6,012 bases of DNA from JBDSGC01 sp046594105 (GCA_046594105.1 JBKJQB010000265.1:1-6012), one strand, 5' to 3'. Positions 1 to 5,543 are shown, counted from the stretch's first letter. Notes: a model not told the origin generated them from the sequence alone. Numbers and translations: made by a program.

Positions 1-969
1 CTGAAGAAAAAAAACCGTCGTCAGCGCGCAGGCAAGGCCGTACAGCAGCGATGAGCTCACCGTATATTCAAGCAGGTACCGGGCGACCAGAACGGCGGCC
101 ACACCCACAAGGCCCGCTTCCGCGACCCGCAACCGTGGAAGTCGCGAGCCGAATCCGATGGCCAGCGGAAGGATCCCCAACCCGAATGCCGCGATCATTC
201 CGGGGAGGGGGTTGAGACCTCCGGCCTGCAGGGAACGAAGAGCGATCAGATGGGGTGTGCCATACCGCAGCCAGCCCAGGACGGACCACACGCACAACGC
301 TACGGCAGGCATTGCGGCCACCACGAATGTTGCCCAGGCATGGCGGTCGCGCGCCCGGAATCGCTCGAGCGCGAGAACCAGAAGGATGGGCACGGCAACG
401 ATTCCGTTGTACTTGACCAGAGGCGCGGCGAACGCGAACGCCCCTGCCAGCAGCGCCACCCGGGGACTCTCGCTGATCCGTAGGGCCAGGGCAACCGAGG
501 CGGTGAGACAAGCCAGCATGGCGACGTCGGGCATGACCACCTGACTGCCGAGGACAAACGCGGGCGAAGCGATCATCAAAAGGACGGCGTGGAGCGGCCG
601 CATCCCTACTCGCCTGGCCAGGCCGCCCATCGCCAGCAAGGCCACCACAGAGATGGGGATCACAGAAAGGTGAAGAGAGATCTCACCCCATCCGAACAAG
701 GACGCCCATCCAGCGAGGAACGCTGGGAGCAGCGGCGGATTGGCAAGCACGTTCCAGGCGGACTGTGTCGTCCCGTTCCAGTTGATGGCAAAACCGTACG
801 GGTCAAGCGGGTCGGTGGCGATCTGGCGGGCCAACGCAAGGATGTTCGGCTCGTCGATGCGAAAGGCCACCGGGGACATCGCGGCCAGTGCGGCGCACCA
901 GAGGCCGATCACCGCTCCGACCTGCAGCCTTTCGGCTCGCCGTGACGCTGGAGAGCCGGACGCGAACAT
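1..969 (-). CDS. GT-C-fold glycosyltransferase-like membrane protein, partial (3' end beyond the left edge)
   Basis: An uninterrupted minus-strand frame runs from ATG at 967-969 to base 1: 323 codons with no stop, so the C-terminus lies outside the window. The product is strongly hydrophobic. After a short basic N-terminus comes a first membrane segment (about residues 17-35), then an Asp-Glu pair at 39-40 in the context RIDEPNI. This is the position of the acidic motif in the first periplasmic loop of GT-C enzymes such as the PMT (GT39) and ArnT (GT83) groups. Further family-like motifs are NPPLLPAFLAG (77-87), SPAFVLGSQVVMPD (135-148) and PLVKYNG in the middle of the protein. Such enzymes move a sugar from a polyprenyl-phosphate carrier onto a periplasmic acceptor; the substrate cannot be read here. 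The start is supported by a Shine-Dalgarno-like AAGGTG nine bases upstream. It diverges from the DUF2142-type gene at 1103. A run of eight A at bases 7-14 lies inside the frame and would be a place for a slip or sequencing error. Confidence 0.85.
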   Translation of the reverse strand, partial: MFASGSPASRRAERLQVGAVIGLWCAALAAMSPVAFRIDEPNILALARQIATDPLDPYGFAINWNGTTQSAWNVLANPPLLPAFLAGWASLFGWGEISLHLSVIPISVVALLAMGGLARRVGMRPLHAVLLMIASPAFVLGSQVVMPDVAMLACLTASVALALRISESPRVALLAGAFAFAAPLVKYNGIVAVPILLVLALERFRARDRHAWATFVVAAMPAVALCVWSVLGWLRYGTPHLIALRSLQAGGLNPLPGMIAAFGLGILPLAIGFGSRLPRLRVAEAGLVGVAAVLVARYLLEYTVSSSLLYGLACALTTVFFLQ

Positions 970-977
970 GCTTACGC

Positions 978-985
978 TCACCTTA
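978..985 (-). promoter_or_regulatory. Ribosome binding site deciding the start of the GT-C gene
   Basis: Read on the minus strand this is TAAGGTGA. The AAGGTG core ends nine bases before the ATG at 969, good spacing for a Shine-Dalgarno sequence, and it favours this ATG over internal GTG codons. Confidence 0.6.
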
Positions 986-1087
986 GCTGACATACTAACG
1001 ATGCGATGTCCTCGTGAGCGAGAAACCGCTCGAAGAAGAGGTCAACCTCCGAAACGGTACGGTCGAGCAGATTCCTCAGCAGAGAGC

Positions 1088-1093
1088 GAAGGG
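1088..1093 (+). promoter_or_regulatory. Ribosome binding site favouring the GTG start at 1103
   Basis: GAAGGG is followed by nine bases and then GTG at 1103. The in-frame GTG at 1097 is only three bases away, and the ATG at 1001 has no purine-rich site ahead of it. The site therefore argues for 1103. Confidence 0.5.
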
Positions 1094-1102
1094 CAGGTGC
1101 CG

Positions 1103-2479
1103 GTGGCGACGCAGATCCTCGATTCAACGTCCGTCGCTCCGCCGCAGACCAGCCCACAGCCGCAACGCTTTTTTATCATCGCCGGCCTTCTGTTTGGCCT
1201 GACGCTGTGCGTGCTGACTCCTCCATTCGCGGTTCCCGACGAGCCTGCTCACTTCTTCCGAGCCTGGTCGGTCTCCCGCGGGCAGTGGTCCACCCAGCGA
1301 GGCGGAGCGATGATTCCCCGCAGCTATGTCCGCCTGGCCTCCTCTGCGCTCGAAGACATCCGGGGAGCGAACGGCCGTCGTTTCCGACCTTCGAGGCTCC
1401 GTGAGCTCGCTCACATTCCTCTCGAACCGAATGACCTGATCTTCGTTCCCATCCCCGCCGAGTCCTGGCGCCACCCGCTCCAGTACACGGCGGGCTCCTA
1501 TCCGCCGATCGGGTACGCCGCCTCTGGCCTCTCCATCGCCGTGAGCCGGATGTTCGGGCTCCCTCCCCTGATCCATCTGTATGCCGCGCGGATCAGCAAC
1601 CTTCTTCTCGCAGCTCTGTTGATCTGGTTGGCCATCGGCCGTACCCCTTTCGGGCGCTGGACCATCGCGCTCTGTGCCCTGATTCCGATGTCGATGTACA
1701 TGCAGGCTTCCGCCAGCCTGGACGCATTGACGATCGCCGTGAGCCTCCTGGTGATCGCCGAGGCGCTGCGCTTCGCCTTCGCCCCGAGGCAGAACGTCGC
1801 GTCGATCATCACGGTCGCCTTTCTGCTGGGGTCGATCAAACCCGGCTATCTGCTGATACCGATGCTGGCCATAGTGACCCCAGCCTTCCGCAGGCGATGG
1901 CCAGCCATTCTTGCCGTGTTCGGAGCAGCGGTTTCCGGATCGGTGCTTGCGGGAATCTGGGCCTCGCCCGCCTTGGGAAATGCTCCGTCGCCATCAATCC
2001 AGCCCTCGGAGCGCCTGCACGAGGCCTTGCACCATCCGCTGGCCTTCGCCTTTGCATTCGCTGCCGATTGGAGCGATTCCTTCACCATTCGACTGACCGA
2101 GATGATCGGGACCTTCGGCTGGCTGGACGCTCCGGTGCCGCTTCCGTTCGCGGTGATCGCGCTCCTGGCGATGGCATTGGTGGCCACGGCTGACGGGCCT
2201 GCTCCCATCCAGTTCCGCGGTCTTCGACGTTTCATTCCATGGCTGTTATTCGCCGGAACGCTCACCGCCATCACCCTGGCCAGCCATCTCTACTCACCCG
2301 CGCCGAAATTCGCGCTGGCCATTCAGGGCCGTTATTTTCTTCCCGCGCTGCCTCTGCTATTCCTTCCTCTGATCGCCAGGAAGGAACCGCGGAAGTGGGT
2401 GGTCGGCGCGGCGTGCACGCTGGTGATGGTGTTCGCGCTCCAGACGATCTTCACCGAGCTGCTTCGCTTTTACGTTTGA
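1103..2479 (+). CDS. DUF2142-type polytopic membrane protein (putative GT-C glycosyltransferase)
   Basis: The product is 458 residues from the GTG at 1103, ordinary for DUF2142 proteins. A short Pro/Gln-rich cytoplasmic tail (residues 8-21) precedes the first membrane segment (23-40). It is followed directly by the family signature PPFAVPDEPAHFFRAW (40-55), whose Asp-Glu pair corresponds to the acidic motif in the first periplasmic loop of GT-C enzymes. Further family-like features are YPPIGYAASG, a MSMYMQASASLDALT stretch, SIKPGYLL, and near the C-terminus QGRYFLPALPLL. Many hydrophobic segments lie between them. DUF2142 genes are often found in surface-polysaccharide loci, and the neighbouring divergent GT-C gene agrees, but neither donor nor acceptor can be named. 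The reading frame extends upstream to 740 and offers ATG starts at 968 and 1001. I rejected these because the added sequence runs antisense to the GT-C gene or is Arg-rich and non-membrane. Stop TGA at 2477-2479; the next gene converges on it. Confidence 0.85.
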   Translation: MATQILDSTSVAPPQTSPQPQRFFIIAGLLFGLTLCVLTPPFAVPDEPAHFFRAWSVSRGQWSTQRGGAMIPRSYVRLASSALEDIRGANGRRFRPSRLRELAHIPLEPNDLIFVPIPAESWRHPLQYTAGSYPPIGYAASGLSIAVSRMFGLPPLIHLYAARISNLLLAALLIWLAIGRTPFGRWTIALCALIPMSMYMQASASLDALTIAVSLLVIAEALRFAFAPRQNVASIITVAFLLGSIKPGYLLIPMLAIVTPAFRRRWPAILAVFGAAVSGSVLAGIWASPALGNAPSPSIQPSERLHEALHHPLAFAFAFAADWSDSFTIRLTEMIGTFGWLDAPVPLPFAVIALLAMALVATADGPAPIQFRGLRRFIPWLLFAGTLTAITLASHLYSPAPKFALAIQGRYFLPALPLLFLPLIARKEPRKWVVGAACTLVMVFALQTIFTELLRFYV

Positions 2480-2502
2480 AGACTCTCCGGGGTGCTTGTC
2501 TT

Positions 2503-2703
2503 AGCCCGCATTTCTCGCACCCGTCCGTCGCGAGGGCGCGGAAAGTGGCTTGGATGCGAGACGCGCGACGGAAGCGCGACGAGGGCGTACTTGACGGTAC
2601 CTCGAGGAGCGATTCCGAGCGCAATGCAGCGCAATGCAGCGCAACGAAGGCAGACGAGCCACGTTCCGCGTCCGCAGCAGGATGGGTGTGAGAACTGCGG
2701 GTT
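2503..2703. repeat. ~200-bp imperfect palindromic element between convergent genes
   Basis: The two ends are inverted copies of each other over about 55 bases. The left arm (2503-2557, beginning AGCCCGCATTTCTCGCACCC) matches the reverse complement of the right arm (2650-2703, which ends GGGTGTGAGAACTGCGGGTT) with scattered mismatches. Matching blocks include CCCGCA, TTCTC, CACCC, the GCGGAA region and GTGGCT. The interior has its own small hairpin around GTAC/GTAC (2581-2603) and a 10-bp tandem repeat. The element begins about 24 bases after the DUF2142-type stop and ends 4 bases before the stop of the converging transporter gene, so it fills the spacer. As RNA, either strand could fold into a long hairpin, which could end transcription from both sides. 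Its form suggests a dispersed non-coding repeat rather than a simple terminator; mobility is inference. Confidence 0.7.
2621..2643. repeat. 10-bp tandem repeat inside the palindromic element
   Basis: The unit GCAATGCAGC occurs twice back to back (2621-2630, 2631-2640) and a third copy starts with GCA before diverging. It lies in the non-paired interior of the 2503-2703 element and may vary in copy number. Confidence 0.75.
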
Positions 2704-2707
2704 GACG

Positions 2708-4561
2708 TTACGCCGGCGGCGGCACACGGAATCGCGTCCCGCTGAACGTGATGCTCCGGCCCGTCTTCTTCCGGGACGATTTTCGCTGGGACAGAAAGTC
2801 TTCGCGCGCCTCGGCCAGAGTGGACGGCACGTAGGTGGCGCCAGCGACCAGCGTCTTCTGCCGATCCCGGGCGAAGGCCGAACCTCCGGCAACCAGCATG
2901 AGCTCAGGAAAGGACGCCGCGATCAGCTGGATCAGTGAGAACCCCGCTTCGATGTGGTCGCTGTTGGTGCAGGAGATGAACAACGCCTCCGGCCTCACGT
3001 CGCCGACGAAGGCGAGCAGCTCTTCATCGGGAAGGTCGGTGAAGTAATCGATGGAGAAACCTTCGGAACGCAGAAGCTGCGTCAGCATCAGCGTGCCCAG
3101 CGACAGCCGCTCCCCAGCCACCGACACGGCGATCAGATGCCGCTCCGGGTCGGGCATGCCGGCGTTCCGATCGCCGAAACGGATGATCAGCTCGCGGATG
3201 ACGTCCTTGATGAAGTGGTCGTGCGCCGACGTGATGCGTTTCCGATCCAGCTCCTCCTGCGCGAAAGTCAGCGTGGGGATGAAGAGATCGCTGAACATCT
3301 CTTCCATGGTGTCGCTCTCTGCGTGGCGATCGGCGATGGAGATCGCGCCGGTGCGGTCACGCAGCAGCAGCCGGTTGTAGAAACTGAGATACCCCTCCAG
3401 CGGATCCTCGGCGCCGAACATGATCGAGAAAATCCGGATGGCCGGGATGAACTCACCGCCGACGGTCAGACAAACCGAGATCGGCGTGGCCAGGAGAAGT
3501 CCCACCGGACCCCACAGCCAACCCCAGAAGATCGCGGAGACCAGCAACGCGATCGGCGAAACCCCCACGCGGTGACCGACCACGATCGGCTCGATGAAGC
3601 TTCCGATGAGCTGATCGGTCAACAGGAAGAGCCCCAGCACCGCGAGAGGGGTGTACCAGTTAGGAAAGACCGCAATCGAAAGGAAGGTCGGAAACGCTGC
3701 ACTCAACACGGCGCCGACATACGGCACGAAGCGCAGCAACCCGGCGATGACGCCCCACAACGGGGCATGCGGAACATGCAGCAGAAACAGTCCGAGCCCG
3801 ATGAGCAGCCCGAAGCCGAGGTTGAGCAGGGCAATGGTCAGCAGATAGCGGCTGATCCGCTCCGACGTTTCGCCGATCGCCTGGGTAGTCACGGTCAGAT
3901 GGGCGCGACCAGCCAGGCGGAGCATCTTGTCGCGCATCTGCTCGCGGTCCTGCATCAGGAAGAAGACCAGGACGACGACAAGGAACGACGATGCGACCAC
4001 CTCGACGGTCGGGGCCAGGGTCTTGTAGCGGTCGGCGAAGTTTTTCCGGTCGGGGATGACGCGGACTTTGAGATCGGGGCGTTCCTGCGGGGTTTCGGTC
4101 ACCCGCTGCAGAGTGCGCTCCACGACCGCGAAAGTGCCGCCGGAAGAGCGGCGCAGAAAACGCAGCTTCTCCTCGATCTTGCCGCTGGCCGCCGCTTCCG
4201 CAAATTCGCGCGCGACGACGTTGAGCTGTTGATACATCCACCACCCGCCCAGAGACAGGGCGGCGAGGACCAGGCCGAGGGAAAGAACGATGGCGCCGAC
4301 GCGCTTGAGGAAGGTTCGCTCCAGCACCGAAACGACCGGCGTCAGCAGGAAGGCGAAGAGGATGGCCAGCGCAATGGGGACCACCACCGGCTTGGCCATG
4401 TACAGCACCGCGATGACGCCAACGGTGATGAAAAGGATGCGGGCGTGAGACTGGCGCCGGTCCTCCGCCCGCTTGTCGGTAAAAGCGCCGCCCCCTTCCG
4501 GGCGACGCATGGAGATCGTCCGGTCGAGGTCGTCGGTATCTTCTTCTTCGTATGGGGCCAC
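2708..4561 (-). CDS. AI-2E/PerM-family transporter fused to a degenerate CarH-like B12-sensor module
   Basis: The product is 617 residues. Residues 1-40 are charged and cytoplasmic. Residues 41-375 form an AI-2E family (UPF0118/PerM) permease: two close membrane segments (44-80), another at 87-110, a soluble portion, a segment at 188-204, then the conserved LRFVPYVGAVLSAAFP (276-291) and DQLIGSFIEPIVVG (316-329) with a final hydrophobic stretch to about 365. Members include the AI-2 exporter TqsA and Na+/H+ antiporters, so the substrate is open. Residues 385-465 resemble the helical cap of CarH/LitR-type sensors. The cap's W-x9-EH motif appears as Leu438-x9-Asp448-His449. Residues 473-592 resemble the Rossmann-like cobalamin-binding domain, but its DxHxxG loop reads GERLSLG (483-489) with Leu486 in place of the cobalt-ligating His; a VAGGSAF strand-loop (557-563) remains. 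The start is GTG 4561, bounded by an in-frame TAG four codons upstream; ATG 4510 (residue 18) is an alternative. No strong ribosome binding site is visible. Confidence 0.85.
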   Translation of the reverse strand: MAPYEEEDTDDLDRTISMRRPEGGGAFTDKRAEDRRQSHARILFITVGVIAVLYMAKPVVVPIALAILFAFLLTPVVSVLERTFLKRVGAIVLSLGLVLAALSLGGWWMYQQLNVVAREFAEAAASGKIEEKLRFLRRSSGGTFAVVERTLQRVTETPQERPDLKVRVIPDRKNFADRYKTLAPTVEVVASSFLVVVLVFFLMQDREQMRDKMLRLAGRAHLTVTTQAIGETSERISRYLLTIALLNLGFGLLIGLGLFLLHVPHAPLWGVIAGLLRFVPYVGAVLSAAFPTFLSIAVFPNWYTPLAVLGLFLLTDQLIGSFIEPIVVGHRVGVSPIALLVSAIFWGWLWGPVGLLLATPISVCLTVGGEFIPAIRIFSIMFGAEDPLEGYLSFYNRLLLRDRTGAISIADRHAESDTMEEMFSDLFIPTLTFAQEELDRKRITSAHDHFIKDVIRELIIRFGDRNAGMPDPERHLIAVSVAGERLSLGTLMLTQLLRSEGFSIDYFTDLPDEELLAFVGDVRPEALFISCTNSDHIEAGFSLIQLIAASFPELMLVAGGSAFARDRQKTLVAGATYVPSTLAEAREDFLSQRKSSRKKTGRSITFSGTRFRVPPPA

Positions 4562-4597
4562 GGCCGTCAGAGTCTACTGCAAGGGTAGAGCCCTCGG

Positions 4598-4629
4598 CCG
4601 GCACGGCCGGCGGCGTTGGTTGCCCAAGG
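4598..4629. repeat. Direct repeat, left copy (32 bp)
   Basis: This copy begins CCGGCACGGCCGGCGGCG and ends GGTTGCCCAAGG. It matches the copy at 4877-4907 apart from one substitution (GTTGG against GCTGG) and one extra C. On the minus strand it translates as (L/W)AT(S/N)AAGRAG in the open frame that crosses the block. Confidence 0.85.
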
Positions 4630-4646
4630 CTCCGCCAAGATCACGC

Positions 4647-4677
4647 CCCAAGACTTCCTGCCGCGCAGGGTCCTGGG
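4647..4677. repeat. Imperfect hairpin, diverged CCCAGGACT type
   Basis: CCCAAGACTTCCTGC (4647-4661) faces GCAGGGTCCTGGG (4665-4677). CCTGC/GCAGG and CCCA/TGGG pair, with mismatches between. It looks like a decayed relative of the perfect hairpin at 4754-4773. Confidence 0.5.
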
Positions 4678-4726
4678 CCGGCACGGCCTCGCTTGCAAGA
4701 AACTCCCAAGTTTTAAGAGGATTTGC

Positions 4727-4748
4727 GAGTCCCGTAGGGACGATTGAA
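4727..4748 (+). repeat. REP-like 22-bp repeat, copy 1
   Basis: GAGTCCCGTAGGGACGATTG plus AA. The core GTCCC-GTA-GGGAC is a perfect 5-bp inverted repeat around GTA. It is identical to copy 2 at 4793-4814 over all 22 bases. Confidence 0.85.
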
Positions 4749-4753
4749 CTTGG

Positions 4754-4773
4754 CCCAGGACTTCAGTCCTGGG
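4754..4773. repeat. Perfect 9-bp hairpin
   Basis: CCCAGGACT (4754-4762), a TC loop, then AGTCCTGGG (4765-4773). It lies between REP-like copies 1 and 2. No T-tract follows closely on either strand, so I treat it as a repeat unit rather than a classical terminator. Confidence 0.8.
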
Positions 4774-4792
4774 TTTGATGCCCCTGAAAAGT

Positions 4793-4855
4793 GAGTCCCG
4801 TAGGGACGATTGAAAATGTCTCAACGAAGCATCGTCAATCGTCCCTCCGGGACTC
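4793..4855. repeat. REP-like copies 2 and 3 in inverted pair (21-bp stem)
   Basis: Copy 2 (4793-4814) is identical to copy 1. Copy 3 (4835-4855) is the same sequence on the opposite strand with one change (CCTCC for CCTAC). Facing each other with a ~20-base loop, they can form a hairpin of about 21 base pairs with one mismatch. Head-to-head pairing like this is typical of REP doublets mobilised in trans by Y1 (RAYT) transposases; no such gene is in the window. Confidence 0.8.
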
Positions 4856-4876
4856 GTCTGGGGCAGCCCCTCAAGT

Positions 4877-4907
4877 CCGGCACGGCCGGCGGCGCTGGTT
4901 GCCAAGG
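4877..4907. repeat. Direct repeat, right copy (31 bp)
   Basis: The near-identical partner of 4598-4629. Its right end coincides with the point where the resemblance between the truncated cassette gene and its neighbour ends, so it marks the junction between repeat block and cassette DNA. Confidence 0.85.
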
Positions 4908-5046
4908 ATGTTCGCGACCTGATAACCCTACCTACCCGAAGCGCTCCGAACGAAGCCAACGCATAGGCCAGCGCACACACAACCATCGCGATGATCGAAG
5001 CCTGCGTGCTCAAACGCACGAACTCGCTGATTTGGTCGTCGGTCAC
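4908..5046 (-). pseudogene. Truncated cassette gene for a small membrane protein, related to the neighbouring cassette gene
   Basis: From a GTG at 5044-5046, twelve bases after the attC R' box, the frame encodes VTDDQISEFVRLSTQASIIA and then a hydrophobic segment VVCALAYALASFGALR. This matches the N-terminus of the neighbouring 123-residue cassette protein (PSVIDRIVWLSTAAAAAIAV, then ALAYAI). Shared features are the acidic lead, I-x-x-x-V-x-LST, a membrane helix with ALAYA, and a basic end. The resemblance stops at about 4908, where the repeat block begins. The frame stays open through the repeats to a TGA at 4567-4569, but that tail (rich in Arg, Ser, Gly) is translated repeat DNA. No attC follows, so the cassette has lost its 3' half and recombination site. 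An upstream start at 5217 would run through attC and overlap the previous gene, so I reject it. Function unknown. Confidence 0.6.
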
Positions 5047-5058
5047 GCTGAATTCGCC

Positions 5059-5158
5059 GTCTAACGTTCCTAGCTCAGGGGCTTCGGCCCACGCCAGCAA
5101 CGTGAAAGTAATAGTAACAAGCGGCGGGCCGAAGGCCGCTGCAGCGCCAAAGTTAGAC
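5059..5158 (-). other. attC integron recombination site 1 (about 100 bp)
   Basis: On the minus strand this opens with R'' GTCTAAC (5158-5152) and closes with R' GTTAGAC (5065-5059). The two are perfect inverted partners and fit the attC consensus RYYYAAC / GTTRRRY. Inside them a second inverted pair, GCTGCAGCGGCCTTCGGCCC (plus coordinates 5126-5145) against 5073-5090, pairs with one mismatch and two unpaired bases. Such extrahelical bases let the integrase choose a strand of folded attC. About 35 bases form the variable tip. The length lies inside the usual attC range. The R'' box contains the TAA stop of the 5153-5524 gene. Confidence 0.85.
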
Positions 5159-5524
5159 CGCGGTTCGCCGAATTCGACCAATTGCTGTGAAGCAAAACCA
5201 CGTGACCGCGATGACACCAGCCGGCACGATGCGCTGAACGAAACTTGGGTCTACAAAGACGACAGACATTGAGAGTTGGTCACCGCTAATCCGCTGCGGC
5301 AGCTGAAGGCGAATCAACCCGATGAACGCAATCGCCGAAACTACGTACACCGTGCCGACCGTGAGCAAAGTGACGGGGAGCGCAACTTCTTTCCATCGGG
5401 CACTGGCACGCAAGCGCAAATGGATGGCGTAAGCAAGCGCGGTACCCACGACGGCAATCGCGGCCGCGGCTGCAGTGCTCAGCCAAACAATCCTGTCGAT
5501 CACTGACGGGTCAACGGTCGGCAT
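5153..5524 (-). CDS. Integron cassette gene: 123-residue membrane protein of unknown function
   Basis: The ATG at 5522-5524 lies 19 bases after the R' box of the preceding attC, with a weak AAAGAG ribosome binding site about eight bases ahead. The TAA stop is part of the R'' box of the following attC. This tight fit is typical of a gene cassette. Three membrane segments are visible at about residues 14-35, 47-71 and 98-116. The N-terminal segment is led by VDPSVIDRIV (4-13), and the third is led by VDPSFVQRIV (91-100), so the protein contains an internal repeat of V-D-P-S-x-[IV]-x-R-I-V. The DNA under the two copies has diverged. The first segment resembles the truncated protein in the next cassette. 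I do not recognise the family; a small inner-membrane protein is all that can be said. It would be expressed from a promoter upstream in the array, beyond the window, or from its own unseen promoter. Confidence 0.75.
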   Translation of the reverse strand: MPTVDPSVIDRIVWLSTAAAAAIAVVGTALAYAIHLRLRASARWKEVALPVTLLTVGTVYVVSAIAFIGLIRLQLPQRISGDQLSMSVVFVDPSFVQRIVPAGVIAVTWFCFTAIGRIRRTAV

Positions 5525-5543
5525 TACTGGCTCTTTGTTCGCG

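Larger units (their letters stand above)
970..1102. promoter_or_regulatory. Divergent intergenic region expected to hold two promoters
   Basis: This 133-base gap separates the divergent GT-C and DUF2142-type genes, so it should hold promoters for both. On the minus strand a TAGTAT (about 990-995) has four of six matches to a -10 box, but I see no convincing -35 partner and do not assign one. The plus-strand frame stays open through the gap from earlier ATG codons (968, 1001). The peptide it would add is Arg-rich and unlike a membrane-protein N-terminus, so the gap is treated as non-coding. Confidence 0.4.
4562..4907. repeat. Repeat-dense intergenic block, bracketed by direct repeats
   Basis: This 346-base stretch upstream of the transporter gene holds no gene I believe in. 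It contains two ~31-bp direct repeats at its ends (4598-4629 and 4877-4907) with a shorter echo (CCGGCACGGC, 4678-4687). It also contains two CCCAGGACT-type hairpins and three copies of a 21-22-bp palindromic repeat, one inverted. The transporter promoter must lie in or beyond this block. It also cuts off the cassette gene on its right, so it probably arrived after the cassette, or together with a deletion. Confidence 0.7.

Noticed and set aside
68..557. Several short frames on both strands within the first 560 bases
   Set aside because: They lie inside the GT-C coding frame, which alone gives a coherent membrane protein across 323 codons.
740..1102. N-terminal extension of the DUF2142-type frame
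   Set aside because: It runs antisense to the GT-C gene, adds Arg-rich non-membrane sequence, and has no good ribosome binding site. The family N-terminus fits the start at 1103.
2954..4588. Long plus-strand open frame of 544 codons
   Set aside because: It is antisense to the transporter gene and encodes an Arg/Asp/Gln/Gly-rich, low-complexity product typical of a shadow frame in GC-rich DNA.
3660..4604. Minus-strand 314-codon frame overlapping the transporter
   Set aside because: It is the same strand in another frame, with an Arg/Pro/Gly-rich product lacking any domain, while the overlapping frame has clear AI-2E motifs.
4754..4773. Intrinsic terminator
   Set aside because: The hairpin is perfect but no T-run follows on either strand, and the same hairpin type recurs nearby as a repeat.
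4598..4907. Possible CRISPR array because of repeated units
   Set aside because: The repeats are of different families, irregularly spaced and partly inverted, with no regular spacers.
5047..5217. Start at 5217 for the frame leading into the truncated cassette gene
   Set aside because: It would overlap the end of the previous cassette gene and translate the whole attC site. The part resembling the neighbouring protein begins only after R'.
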